Part shown: positions 15,725 through 28,475 of the stretch, piece after piece
Layout: each line of letters begins with the position of its first letter
How positions within the stretch are numbered: the first letter of the stretch is position 1
Assembly: GCA_964036155.1 (NCBI GenBank)
Contig: OZ038422.1
Span: 27,923,201 to 27,987,200 of the forward strand
DNA: 64,000 bases
Direction of reading: 5' to 3'
Origin: Diploscapter coronatus
Taxonomy: Eukaryota; Nematoda; Chromadorea; Rhabditida; Rhabditidae
Notes under the pieces: model-generated
Databases searched by the model: none
What the model saw: only the letters and a program-made list of their open reading frames with translations
What the model was told of the DNA's origin: nothing
Made by a program: the position numbers and the translations under genes

Positions 15725-16469
15725 CTAAACGTTTTGCTCGGCCTGTGCGGCGGTTTTGAGCTTCTCCTGCTGTTCCAAGAGTTGCTTCTTCAGCTCGCGT
15801 CGCTTCAACATGTCCTCGCGGCGGTTGTTGACCACTTGCGACTGAAAACGGAGCTCTGGTTTGCTGATTTTATTTCCCGTTTTTCTACCTTAACAACAAC
15901 GAAAGCTCCGAATCCGATGATAATGAGAAAGAAGTAGCCGATCCAGATGAAGCGGTGATCCTTGTTCAGGTCCCTCGCATCCACGATCTAAGAAAACGAC
16001 CATTCTTTGTTTTTTTGAAATCAGAATTGCGTTTTAGGACATCAAAACCTGGTCTGTTTTTAAAAATCAGAGAGCCAAACCTCGCTGCGATAATTCCAGT
16101 GGACGATCTGATCGCCAATTTTCAGCTCGCGCGACTTTTGCTTTTGCCGAATTCGCTCCTCGATCAGGTCCATGTTTCTAATAATTTCGATTTTAAATTT
16201 TGCTTTCTAATTTTATTTTCGGCTATTCATTAACCTTTCTACACTATTCTGCCTTAAAAATTTTCGTTCTTTTTCTTTTTTTATTTTTCCGCTTCTTACG
16301 TGATATCCCGCTCGCCGGGTCCCCTGTGGAGTTTGGGGTTGATTTCGGTCTGCTCAGTTTTGATCGCATTCGAAAACGTCCTGATTAAATTCGAATTCGA
16401 AGTCGAACAACTCGGCTTCCAAGCTCTCCAGGTTGGACTCGAAAGCTGCCGAACCAAAACCAAGTTCAT
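15725..16469 (-). CDS. Small single-pass membrane protein, probably mitochondrial
   Basis: Four exons give about 148 residues. The N-terminus (MNLVLVRQLSSPTWRAWKP) is rich in R, S and hydrophobic residues with almost no acids, like a mitochondrial presequence. A soluble charged segment follows (DLIEERIRQKQKSRELKIGD), then one membrane segment (FIWIGYFFLIIIGFGAFVVV, about 100-119) and a basic, probably coiled-coil tail rich in K, R, Q and E. This layout resembles small inner-membrane assembly factors, but I cannot name the family. The ATG directly follows CGTTTTCAG, a probable trans-splice acceptor. In exon 1 a second frame is also open for about 39 codons (16354-16470) and ends in TGA; the chosen frame is the one that splices into the membrane-spanning exon. 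It shares a 340-base head-to-head spacer with MON2. Confidence 0.75.
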
Positions 16470-16808
16470 CTGAAAACGAAAAATCAGAATTTTTAAAAGC
16501 CCGAGAAAACAAAATAAATTAAGTAGAAAGTAGCGAGTTTGCATCCAAATTACAACGTCACTTTCGATTAGCCAAATGTCCAGCTAAATCCTTATCATTG
16601 GAAATTCGCTTTTTTCGTGATTTGAATCATTTTATCAGATTTCCTTTCCAAAAAATTTGATTCGCCACATCATGAATCATCGAGATTTCATTTTATACCC
16701 CGATTTTAGCATTTGCCAAAACCCTAGAAAAATCGCGGGTTTTTCAGGAAAGTCGCTTTTCACCGAGGATTTTTCGGATCATCAGTCTATCAATTAGTGG
16801 TGTGTCGG
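16470..16808. promoter_or_regulatory. Candidate bidirectional promoter (membrane protein / MON2)
   Basis: A 339-base spacer separates two divergent starts. TTTTTCAG near 16742-16749 may be the MON2 trans-splice acceptor. No TATA box was recognised. Confidence 0.5.
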
Positions 16809-19800
16809 ATGGCGGTGGTAGCGCCCGCAGACACGAAGAAACTCGTCGAGGCGCTGCTTGGCGACCTGCGGCTGCTCTCCACGGAGGCCAGGAAGAAACA
16901 CAACAATGTCAAGGAGGTTCGAATTTGTTCTTCTTCTAAAATTAGATTGTTTTTGTCGATATTTTAGATTGTTCTTTCAATCAGAATGACTTTCTTTTCA
17001 AATCATGAATTCAGTATGAAAAATGCAGTTCTTCCTTCAAATTGTACACGAAGGATTGAAGCGTTTTGATTATTCTTATCACCAGAAAGATATTATTTTT
17101 GCTTGAAATTTTTTTTGTTTAATTTAGGCAGCCGAAGCGGGTCTCGTCCGAATCAGGAATATAAGCACTGCGTCAGAAGACTGGTCGCTGATTTCGAATT
17201 TGCGGGCCGCGTCTTCTGAGCTACTCCATCCACTCATTCAGGTACTAGAAAAGCTAAAATTTTAAAAAATCAAGGTCTTTTCCTCCAAACATTTTCCGAA
17301 TATGCTAATTTTCAGGCACTTGGAGAGTGAAAATGATAAAAAAAAATTCCAAATTAAACATTTTTCAGGCCTGCGCAACCCGACAGACAAGACTGGTCCA
17401 AATCGCCATACAGGGCATTCAGAGGCTCATTCAACACAGGATATTGGGGGCGGTAAGCAAGAAAACAAAGTTTACTGTAGATTTTAGAAGGATAAAAATT
17501 CCAGCCATGTTATAGAACTATCCCTAATTATTTTGAAACAAAAGTTACTAGCATTTCACGAAAGAAATATCCCTGTCTATTTCGACCATTTTACGTCCTA
17601 CGATTTGAATTTCAAAATACTACTGTATTTTCATGGTTCTGCATATTTTAGAGCTCTGCGCAAACGGTCGTGAATGAACTGTGGGCTCTGGTCGAGGCGG
17701 AGTGCGAGGAGTTGCGAGTCCTTCAAACCGTTCCTCCGCTTGTCTCTGCAGAACTTCTCGTCACTGGAAATGCCTTGGCAAAAGTAGGATAATTTTTGAA
17801 ATATTTGAAAATTTCTCGTTTTCCTGTAAAATTTGCAATTTTGAAAGAAAAACTATTGTTCAGTGCATAGTGATGTGCTTCCGACTGAATTTCGCCAAGG
17901 ACCCCATTGTGATCAATGCCGCTTCGGCCGCGGTCAGACAGATCGTTGCTGCTGTTTTTGAACGAGTTATACAGGTACGTCTAGAATTTATGGAACCTGA
18001 AAAATGGGACAATTTTAAAATTAAATTACTCTACCCTCTCTTAAACACTTTTGGCCATATCTTTTGCATCTTCAAATATTATAAGAAAAGAATAACTTAA
18101 AATTTTTAGGAGGATGGTATCTTTAGTGGCGATTTAACAGTTGTGACGTCATCGACTGGTCGGCCCTCCCCCAGAGCGGCGCCTCCCACTCTGAGACCCT
18201 GCGCAGGCGATGCGTACATGCTGTTTAGGGCAAGGAATTTGGATTTTTTTTTTTGGAAACTTGCAAGAAAAAGTTTCTTTTAGAAAGTGAAAATCTTGAT
18301 AAGAAATATTTAGGACATAAAATATGGCTGAAAATAACCAGAAAAATTACAGGATCTGTGCCTCCTGAACAACGCCGAGCCGAGTGTCTGGCTGGTGGGC
18401 ATTCATGAAATGACGAGGACGCTGGGATTGGAGCTACTTGAAAGCCTTCTCAAAGGCTACCCCTCGGTTTTTATTCGGGTAGGAAAATAGTCATTCTAAT
18501 ATTTAAGCACTGTCCTATTTAAATTCCCTTTAAAAAGTCTTTCTTTCTTTCTTTCTTTCTTTCTTCTATAATAATCTTCCTGTGTTAAAGATAGGCCTCA
18601 TAAAATGGATAGTATAATTAAACAAAAACGATCGATCTTTTCCAGCACCAGGAGTTTGGCGCTCTGTTGAAGGACGACATCTGTCCCCTGATCATACGGC
18701 TATTCTCGCCTAATGTCAAGTCGATTCAGGTACCAAACAATTCGAAAAGCCTACAGAGGAGCAATTTTCCTAGGAATAATAATAATCTTTTCAGGTCCCT
18801 CACCAGCATCCCTTGGCTCGCTCCGTCTCATCAGTGCCTTCGACTCCCGGCTCTCCGTCGGACAAGCCCTATTTTCCCATCGCGATGCGATTAGTCAGAA
18901 TTGTTGTCATTCTCATCTCCTTCTATCATCAGATTTTGGTATCGTTTTACTTTAAAAAAAAAAAACGTTTTTTTCTCCCCAAAAATTTGAAAAATTGCAT
19001 CCTGCTATATAAAAGGATTTATGGAAAAGTGAATGTCTCTTCAGAATGTATGAATTTTTGCAGAAGTTCAATTCAAATTCTCATGAAAGTATTCTCGTTT
19101 CACACGTCGTTTTTCATTTCCAGCCCACCGAATGCGAAATTTTCGTGACGACGCTGCTGAAATTCGTGGACGGCGACAGGAGGGGTTGGCAGAGGCCTTT
19201 GGCTCTCGAAGCACTGCACAGAATCATTGCTAGGGCTGATCTTGTCAGGTCATTAGGGAAATTTGGAAGAAAATATTCTTTAAAAATGTTCAAAGTATTT
19301 TTGAATAAGATTTATCCTTTCTTTTAAAAAATAATAAAATTCAGATGGATCTGTGAAACATTCGACGCGAAATCGAACTCGACCAAAGTGTTGGAGCAAA
19401 TTTCGAACGGACTCGCGATTGTCGTGCAGCAGGCCTTTATTCCAACCCAAATCAGTAGCGCGGGTAAATAAAAATAACAAAATTTAAAAGTCAAAAAATA
19501 AGCTGAAAAAAACAAGAATATTCGTAGATACCAACGATGAAATGGAAAACGCGCAGCAAAATGGCACCGCCGGATTCATCATGAAGGGCGTCTGGGTTTC
19601 CTACGTGGAGGGACTCACTGCGAAGAAATCGAATTTGTAAGGTTTTTCCTAAAATTAGCAATAAAATGTGACAAGCCGTGATGAACTAGTGAAATGACTG
19701 CATGGCTAGATATAGAGTATGGAGCTGACAATGAATAGGAAATTAGGAGATGAAAGAGATCATTTTACTTCGTTATATCATACTTGCCTAAAATAATGAA

Positions 19801-22800
19801 TGTTGTAAGAAAAGATCAGAATAAAATACATTAAAACGCTTAGACAAATGGAACATTGAAGATAAAAATATTTTCAGGCTAGACAGCCTCGAGCGAGTGG
19901 AGCCCTCGATTTTGCCTGATGGCTACGTTCTGTCGCGTTGCGTCGCTGCAATCATCGACCTGACGCAGGCTATGTTCGCTGCGGTCGACTCGCTCTCTTT
20001 GCCGGGTGATTTTTTAAAATTATTTTTATTATTAAATTAAATTTATTTTTTGAATCATTGTAAACCTGGCTACAAATTGTTATAAGGACTCTTCTTTCAA
20101 ATTGAATGAAGTTCATATCGAGTCTTTTTTATGTTTAATTTTACTCGTTTACTTACAAATTTAATTAATTTCCAGAAAACATCAACCCCGAAAACACGAG
20201 CTCTGCGTTGGAGATAGCGAAATCTGCTTATTTGAGCACCTACCCAAGCATCCTGTCCTCGTTCCAGTTCCTGTTCTTGGCGAGGTAGGCAAATTTAAAC
20301 ACATAAAAAATTATGTTATTTAAAACAACATTTCTAAAAGATTCCGGATATTTTAAGTTTTCCGAAGTTTCTATGAATTCTCCGAGCATTTCCGAACCGT
20401 TCCAAAAGTTTCCCAACAATGTTCCCAGTTGAAATTTTCAGTGCGGACGAGTCTCTGACCGACCAATTGCTCTGCGGGATCTCCACCCTGGTGACGGTCG
20501 GCTGCAAATTGCCTGTTCCTGGTGAGTTTTGCAAAAAAAATTTTTATTTTTTGAAAAAGAAAGTGCTATATTTTAAAAATATTATTTCTTTCAATGTGCC
20601 AGTTTGACAAAATTTTGATTTTTTGTAAAGCTACGTATTTTTAGAAATGGTGAATTTTTAAAAGTATTTTTCAGAAGCACTCCACCACTCCCTCTACGCT
20701 TTATGCTGTTGCGCCTTACCTTCGCCTTCCTACTTGTCCACTTTCGCATCGTTGCCCCTACCTGATGGGGCAAGAGGTAGAATTTTTGATATGCCCATAT
20801 TTGAACCTTGCACCATAAAATGTCTTTATCAAGATTGAGACTTCTCAAATAATAGTCCTTTGAAAGGAGAATGTCTACAATGAGAAAAACTAACCAGAAG
20901 TTTATAAAAAGCCTTGTACTAAAAATGGGACTTCGTGCAATAAAATGATACCATTTTCAGAAGGCATCGCTGAATTGGATGGTTCCTCCCAGTACCTGCA
21001 AGTGGTTGCCACCGGCCCACCCTGCCCATCTCCAGTGGTTGCGACTGATTTGTGGTACAAGCAAGTTATGGTACTCAATTACCAACTAAATCACCAAAAA
21101 TGCGAGTCTATTTATAGATTTCGTCAAGAAACCTCCAGGCCGCTAGGGTTCTATTCGGGAGAATAGCCGGTCATGTGGATGCTCTGGATGAATTGTGGTA
21201 AAAATGGATTTTTAAAATCCAAGAAATAAATTTAAAAAGAAAAAACCCCTTAAAGATTGGTGGTTATAGAAAGAATTAAATGGAATGACTACAAGTTTAA
21301 CCTATTTTCCTTTCTTTTCCGGCATTTTTCAGTTTTTCATTAAGAATAAATAAGGAAAATATTGACTCGTTGAAATAAATTTTCAGATTCTATATATTAT
21401 AATATAATTTTTTTTTCTAATTCAGGTACTTGTGCTTCATGACGGGTCAGCACGTGTCGTGGTTGCTGGCGATGCGTCCCTCTGCGAACGGGTTCTTCAC
21501 GCGAGAGACCAGGGACCCCGAAACGAATGGAGTCCCGGTCACAGTCACTACCGCTGCCCTGTCCGAAATTCCCGTTTTGGTAAGAATTTTGCATTTTTTA
21601 TTTTTAGAAACTCTAAATTAAATTTCCAGGCCGCCCTAATAGACAAACTCCCAAATACAACAACGAATATGAGCGACAATTCTTTGATCAAGTTCTATGA
21701 ATCGGTGATAAGGTAAAATTAAAGTGAAGAAAAACTTAAAATTAAGAAAAAAACTCAGACTCTCGGATGAAAATCTCGCGGTTGCTGCCGCTGGAAAAGA
21801 ATGCTCCCTGTTTCCTCTCGCTATACTTTTGAGAATGGCTCTTTCAAACCTGCACAGGTAATTGTCTTCGAAAACTTGAGTCGCTGAATTAAATCTAAAT
21901 CCGAGCTTAAGAAATAATAAAATCGACGTTGTTGGTAAATTTTATGATGAAAAGACAAACTCCAGATTACCCGTATTCTGGGCCAAAACCACTCAGCACT
22001 TCATACGGGTCTGCAATCACACCTCTCCATCTATGCGGGATTGGGCCGCGGTCGCCCTGACTTCGTTGATAAAACAGGCGATGAAGGCGAAAACTGACAT
22101 GACTATTTTGGTAGGGAATAAAATCTGTTGAAAATAGATTTTTTTTTTTAAATTCAAGAAAGAAGTCAAATATTTTCAGGAGCAGCAGCAATTAGCATTG
22201 TCTTCGCTCTCAGCGCTGTCTCAGATACCTCATACCGAAGTCCGACGAAGGCAGTTGGATTGCCTGATGTCTCTCCTGCACACCGACGGCGCCCAGATCG
22301 CACCCCTCCTCTGGTCCATTCTCATATCGATAATTGCCGCGATTGTGGAGCATGAGAGCAGGTATTTTGAAATTAAACAAATGAAGTTTGATCTAGAAAA
22401 AAAACACTTTTTTCAAAAATAATCGTCTCGAAGTTAAAATTAGACAAAATAAAATTGGCTTGATTTTGAAATAAGTTATAATTTTTTAGCTGCGAACTCT
22501 CTCTGGTGCGTCAAGGCTATCTTGGACTGCGTCTGGTTTCGGCCGATTTTCTCCAGCAACTTCCCTTCGACTCTGTGGGATCCCTGGTTGAAGCTGTTGC
22601 CAAATACAGTCGACAACAGGCCGATCAGAATATCTCCCTATCGGCATTGACGCTTCTGGTAGGAAATTTAGATTTTTTAAAGATAGAAGGAAAAGTTATA
22701 AAAAAAACTTGTAGGTAAATTTATTTTTCATTAGATGCTGTTCATTTTTGAAGAAGATAAAATGCTATAATTAATTAAATCAAAGGAGATTTTGTATTTC

Positions 22801-25800
22801 TTTCAAGATTTTATAACTCTTTTCAGTGGACCATTTCGGACTTTATCTACAGAAAACTGGAGTCGGTTGGTGCTGATGCGGCTGAAAAAGTAAGAAAATT
22901 CACTTATTCTCCCATTTTAGTCCAAGTCTTCAATTATAATGTTTCCTTCCACGTTTTTGATGTCTTATTTCTTCAGGTCTGGTTGGTTCTTTACACTTGT
23001 CTGTCTGAGTCGTGCGTCGATGCGAGATTCGCCGTCCGGAAAAGTGCCTGTCAAACAATGATGCAGGCGATAACCGCGCATGGACATGCTTTGAGAACGA
23101 ATACCTGGGATCATATTATTTGGGAGGTGCGGTTTTCTTCATCGAGATTCTTGAAGCTTGTTTATCATAACTCTTATCTCAAAGTGGATCACATAAAAAT
23201 TATATTTTTTCAAACTAATCTCTATAGCCGATGTTTTGATAAAAAAAATATGCTTCTAAAATGCGATTTTCGATATAATGGACCTTTGATTATAACAGAC
23301 TTTCAAGGGTGCCCTTTCAAATATTCTTTTTTCTCAGATCATCATGCCCCTTCTCGATCGAGTCCGTTCCAACACTCGATCCGCTTCAACCGAGAAGTTC
23401 GGTGCGAATTCACAAGAGGGAGGAGAAATGCTCATCATGCACCACTCCAGGGACACCGAGGCCAAACAGTGGATCGAGACCTGTATTCAGGTGGGCGGGA
23501 TAAAGAGAATATCTCAAATTCTTACTTTTAAAGGGATATACAAAGTCTAAATTTCTGAAAATTTAATTAAATTTCATTTTTAGACCCTCAACATGGCGAC
23601 AAAACTTTACAACACCCAAAGGAAGTCGCTGCTGACTTTAGGTAAGGAAGATTTATTAAAAGACTCGACCTGCAAATAAATAACCGCGACGCGATTGCGG
23701 TGCAGTTCGGTTGTTAAAGCTCAATAGTAATGTGATTGACAAATTTTAGAAAAAGTTGCAAGTCTGCAGAAAACCCGCAAGAAATGTACCTATTTTCTAA
23801 AAATAAAATAAAATATATTCAAAATCGAAAAAATATATATATTTTCAGCCGACTTCGGAGCGACCTGGGAGGCCCTCCTTTCGTATTTGGAATGGGCAGC
23901 CTGCTACGAGAACGCGGAACTTTCCTTGTCAGCCATAAAAAGCTCCCAAGAGTTGCTGCTTGGAAAAGTCTCCTCGCAAACACTCAATATCAATTCGAAT
24001 GAAAAATCGTAAGAATTCATTAGTTTGAAAAAAATGGAAAATTTGAAGGAAAACAAAATTCTGAAAGGAGTAAACTTGAAAAAATAAGAAAAATTTAGGA
24101 AATTTAAAAAATGTAAATTTGTAGATGTTCAAATTTGGATGGAGGTTTGCTCGATGTCCCTCCCCTTCCTCTGGCCCAGTGGCTAGAATCCTGGAACACT
24201 TGGCAACGAATGAGCAGAGGCATAGTCAGACAGGTTTGAAGTTGGAACAAATAAACTAGCTGAAACTTGAATATTTGAACTTGACTGATAACCCTGATAA
24301 CAAATATTTCAAAGCAATTGATTTGAATTACAGGCGGCGGCGAGCACCCAGACAAACGGGCAGCAAAATGGGGAGAAGAAATCGAGTAAGACTAGAAAAT
24401 TTTTAAATTAAATAAAACTATTGATAGAAATTATTATTTGAAAAATTTCTTGATTTTTAGAAATTTTATTTTCAGCTTCAGCCTACGTAGCCGGCCCCTC
24501 TCATCTGACCGCTCTCCTGCACATTTTCCCTCCTCTCTTTGAAAGAGTCGCCAAGCACATACCCGTGGATGAGCTGAAATTCGAGCAATTGCCGACCGTT
24601 TTTGATGTTGGTTTATTTTTCTTCTAAACTACAAGAATATTTTAAAACCGATTTAATTCACTCTTTTTCTATTTTATTTGAAAATTTATATAGAAGAAAG
24701 TTATTTCATCGATTGATTTTGTAAAAAATGTAAAAACAATTTTCGGCTTTTTTTTTTTTTTTAAATAATCTCCAAACGTTCAGAGCATCGTCAACGTGCC
24801 CATTCCCTCCGAGCAGGTGCCTTTCGTCCTTCCCTCCAGTTCCTCCCACCTCACACCCACACAAGAAGCACTTATCGACTCCATACGGGCTATTTATGTG
24901 GTAGGTTTTAAACATTTCACCGCACTTATATATTTCAAGTAGTTTTTCGTCTACTATAATCTATTGATAAAATACTGAAATTAAATCATTCTTATATTGT
25001 CATTGTCACTCATTTCTTTTATACATTTTTCTTTAAATATTTTATGGAAAAAATGAAACTTGATCATTTTTCTATTCTCTACAATATATATATATATATA
25101 ATGATATCCTGGTTTTCTTTTAAGATTTCATTTACAGGAATGTCTTTCCACCGGCTCCAACCTCAGAGGCGCTTTAGCTGATCAAATGAAGCTTCTCCTG
25201 AAATTCGCCGCCCTCGGAATAAGGCCGCTGCCGAAAACGACTACGGTTGGAGGCAAGGATCAGAGGGACTTTGCCCTGCAGTGCGTGGTGCCATTCGCGG
25301 AGCAGTCTCTTCGATTCATCGTCGAGATATTCACCACTACTTCTGCGTTCAAGGAAGTCCAGACCTCGCTCATCGCTGTCGACATTGTCAAGGTTGGTTT
25401 TTTTGTTTTAATTGTCATAAAAGATCACTTTAAAGTCGACTTACATTTATTAAAAAGTGGACTTGCTAAAAATCGCTTATGAAAATTGAAAGATTTTCAC
25501 TAGGCTAAAATTCTATAGCTTTCAGGAGGTTCAGCCTTATGAATAAATAGAATAATACCTTTCTAGTGGGTTATGCACAAAATTCGTAATTTTAAGTTCC
25601 TCGGCGAACCCCTCTACCTGAAATACACCTGTACGTCTCCATCCACCTGGAAATTGGCCGCGATTTCGCTTATGTCCTTTTTGAAGGTGGAAATACCCCT
25701 GGCTAGGCAACAAGGTAATTTCACTTTTCTCATATTTCAAACAAACCAATATATCCAGGAGAGCTCTACAACGATTTCTGGTTCGCTGTGGCGGACACCA

Positions 25801-27536
25801 TCGAGAAGTTCCTTTTCACCCCAAATACCTGCAGTCGTCTCGCAGCGGATGAAAGAAGACGAGATGAATTGTTGGAATGTCAGTGTGTCGAGTTGATCAG
25901 GTTATTTTTGCCTTCCCTATCCTCAACGAGTATTTATTTTACTAGAATCGAAATCTAGTTTAAAAGTTACCCATTTAAAGATCTCAGCGAACTTTGTATT
26001 TTTTCAACTTGAGCGAATATTTCAGTCAGCTTTTTTTTTTTTATTTTTTATTTAAAAACTTTCAGAAACGAAATACTACCGCACGCGAGCAAAATCCCGC
26101 CTCGGGCCATTCAAAAACTCATCGGCCTGCTGAATCGGGGATCGATAAGCCAGATGGATTCTTCCGATGTTCTGGGTAGGTTCTAGACAAATTAAGTTGA
26201 AGAATATTCCATCCTGTGCCAACAGGCACCTTTATTCTGCCCTTTATTTTTTGCCGCACTATTTCGCGGTTTAACTTTTATATGCTTCTTTTCCCGCTCA
26301 AGCTATCCCTCATCTTTCTCCCATTCTTCAGTTCTTGCTTGGTCCAACGGGAAAAGCATGGCCAATCAATCGAAAATTTTCCCGCTTGATTGATAGACCC
26401 AATAAGTTCTTAGATGATTTTCAACTTGTAATTTTTGTCCTCCAGGATTACCAATAACCGGTAAACATCGAAGGAAACCACTAATTACTTCGCCACTGAC
26501 CAAATTCTCATGTTTCAATCCTCCCTTCTCTTTTCGCACACGTCCTGTTTTCGGGCTATTTCTTTCATCATATAAGAAACATTTAATATAATTCTATTTT
26601 GAAAAAGGCAACATCTTAAACCCCTTTAAAAATGAAAAATCCTATTTATTAATTTTCAGCTCTGGATTCCTACGCTCAACGTCCCGAATTGGCAAAGGCG
26701 TGTTTCGACGCTCTGCTTTCGACTTCGGAAGACGGTGATGCGAGGCTTGGACATGTTGCTGTCGCCAGCTTGTTGCAGAGATGCACCACGGTAAACTAAA
26801 CAAATAAAGCTTAGATTTTCTTTAATCAAGAAAGTGATATTAATTTTATAATTCTTAAAATTTGTTATCTTATGTAAGGAGTAAATTTGCAACATCTTTT
26901 CCCTGAAATTTATTATATTTATGTTAGCGAAATGAGTTATTTTTAAATGGCTTAATTTAAGCTAAAAATTTGAGGTGATGTCGACATTTGCCAGAGAATG
27001 GGCGATGAGTGGCGACCTACGAATACCGCGATCGAGAATAACTGAAATGGCATCCGCACTGCAGGCCATCGATTCTCTGATTGCTAGATTGGCTAAGTAA
27101 GATTTTTCCTCTATATAAAATCTAGAAACTAATGCTTCTTTGAAAATTTTGAAATTCATCCAGTTTTCCTCTTCATCTATGCTCTTTTCGCATAGGAAAC
27201 TTTCTCAAATTTTCGAGGGAGCGAAAGGTGTTTTTATGAAAATTAGAAAAATGACAACCTATAAGCATCTTTGAATTTTTGTATGAAAAATAAAATGATA
27301 AAATTTCGCAAATTCCGAATTTTATCAAGCTGTTAAATATTTGCAGAGAACCCACCTCCCCCTCTTCCGCGGAACTCTACTCCCAGCTGGTGTCCCTGTT
27401 TCCCTCAGTCGTCGATCTGATTCCTTCTAGCAGAGCAGACACGGACCTCGAAAAACAGCTCCAAACCACCCTCAAATCCTACCAGACTCTGCTCCTGCTC
27501 AGGGAAGTACCCAGTTTTGCTAGCTACGAGGGCTAA
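16809..27536 (+). CDS. mon-2: MON2 homolog, Golgi/endosome traffic scaffold
   Basis: A very large gene of more than thirty short exons covering the whole MON2 family length. MON2 is an ARF-GEF-related scaffold without a Sec7 domain; it works with the flippase neo1/ATP9 (C. elegans tat-5) and DOPEY (pad-1) in endosome-to-Golgi recycling. The N-terminal DCB region is clear: the [21 protein letters not shown] start, then [27 protein letters not shown] and [12 protein letters not shown] match the order of the human protein. The HUS-like region follows ([35 protein letters not shown]). The C-terminal half consists of helical repeats with [13 protein letters not shown] near the end, and the last residues are [11 protein letters not shown] before TAA at 27534. 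Individual exon borders in the middle were not all verified. Several introns exceed 300 bases. Confidence 0.95.
18537..18566. repeat. (TTTC)n microsatellite in MON2 intron
   Basis: About seven tandem TTTC units. Confidence 0.9.
25086..25101. repeat. (AT)n microsatellite in MON2 intron
   Basis: Run of alternating A and T. Confidence 0.8.
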
Positions 27537-28475
27537 GATGAAAATTGGAAATGATCAAATTAGCTTCTCGTTAATTCCGAAGGCTAGTTCGATGAAGCCG
27601 TTGTGAAAATTGACATAATCTAACTATGATTCATTCTAATTTATTTACATTTTGAAAGCTAAGATAAAAATTAGTGCCTCCATTTGCTAACTTTGAGGAT
27701 TAGCTGAGAAATTATTATTATGATTAAACATCTATTCACGAGTTATTTATCAACTCAAACATTTTCGATGGAATGTTGTGCCTTTCTTTTTATTTTTCGA
27801 AGGTAAGTGTACTTTATTATCTGTGTGTTTTGGTGAAAATTGAAGTTCACTATTCTTCTCAGCATTATTGAAATTCCATTATTTTATCTGAAAATCAATC
27901 CAGAGTATTTTTCCGAAATTTTTGATAATCATGACTCCCTAATAGGATGTGTATAATTTATTCTCCGCCTAACTAGCAAATTTTCGTCTTTGAACTCGAT
28001 AACTGTGATTTTCCATATACATGCTTGAGCTAGACTTTCAGTTGAGATGCTTTTTATTTGAATGGTAGTGTGAATTCCCCAAGGCCGTCTGCGATATGGA
28101 ATTGTGATTACCGGTTTTTCATTCTAAATTATGAGAGAATTATCATAATTTATTCCTGCATTTTTATCTTTACTCCCCTTTTTCTAAAAATGTAATTTAT
28201 TTTGGGTTTCTCGATAATTATTTTTTCTGGTGCTCAAAAAGATGATTTTTGAAAATACTCGATTTTTATTTAGATTTTTTAACAGTTCAAAACTACATAT
28301 CCAAACTCTTTTTTATCATTTTTTAAAAATATCTTTGGTGACGGAACGAAATTTCTAATGAAACGCAATAAAAGCTTCGATGAAAATATTAAGAATTGCT
28401 GGTTTTATGTTGTTCGGTGCAAAATGAATACCTTTAAATTTTGTTTGAATCGGAAAATTTTAATTTTTTTCAGAA
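27537..28475. other. Intergenic region MON2-ASNSD1
   Basis: No coding exon is recognised, including none that would supply the missing N-terminus of the downstream protein. AATAAA lies at 28367-28372. TTTTTTTCAG at 28464-28473 is a probable trans-splice acceptor for the next gene. Confidence 0.5.

Noticed and set aside
22983..23531. 182-codon plus-strand ORF
   Set aside because: MON2 exon followed by intron read-through; the tail is not in the MON2 frame.
27950..27985. ATGTGTATAATT (MCII) as the lost N-terminus of the ASNSD1-like protein
   Set aside because: Runs into a stop after nine codons with no donor that would save it.
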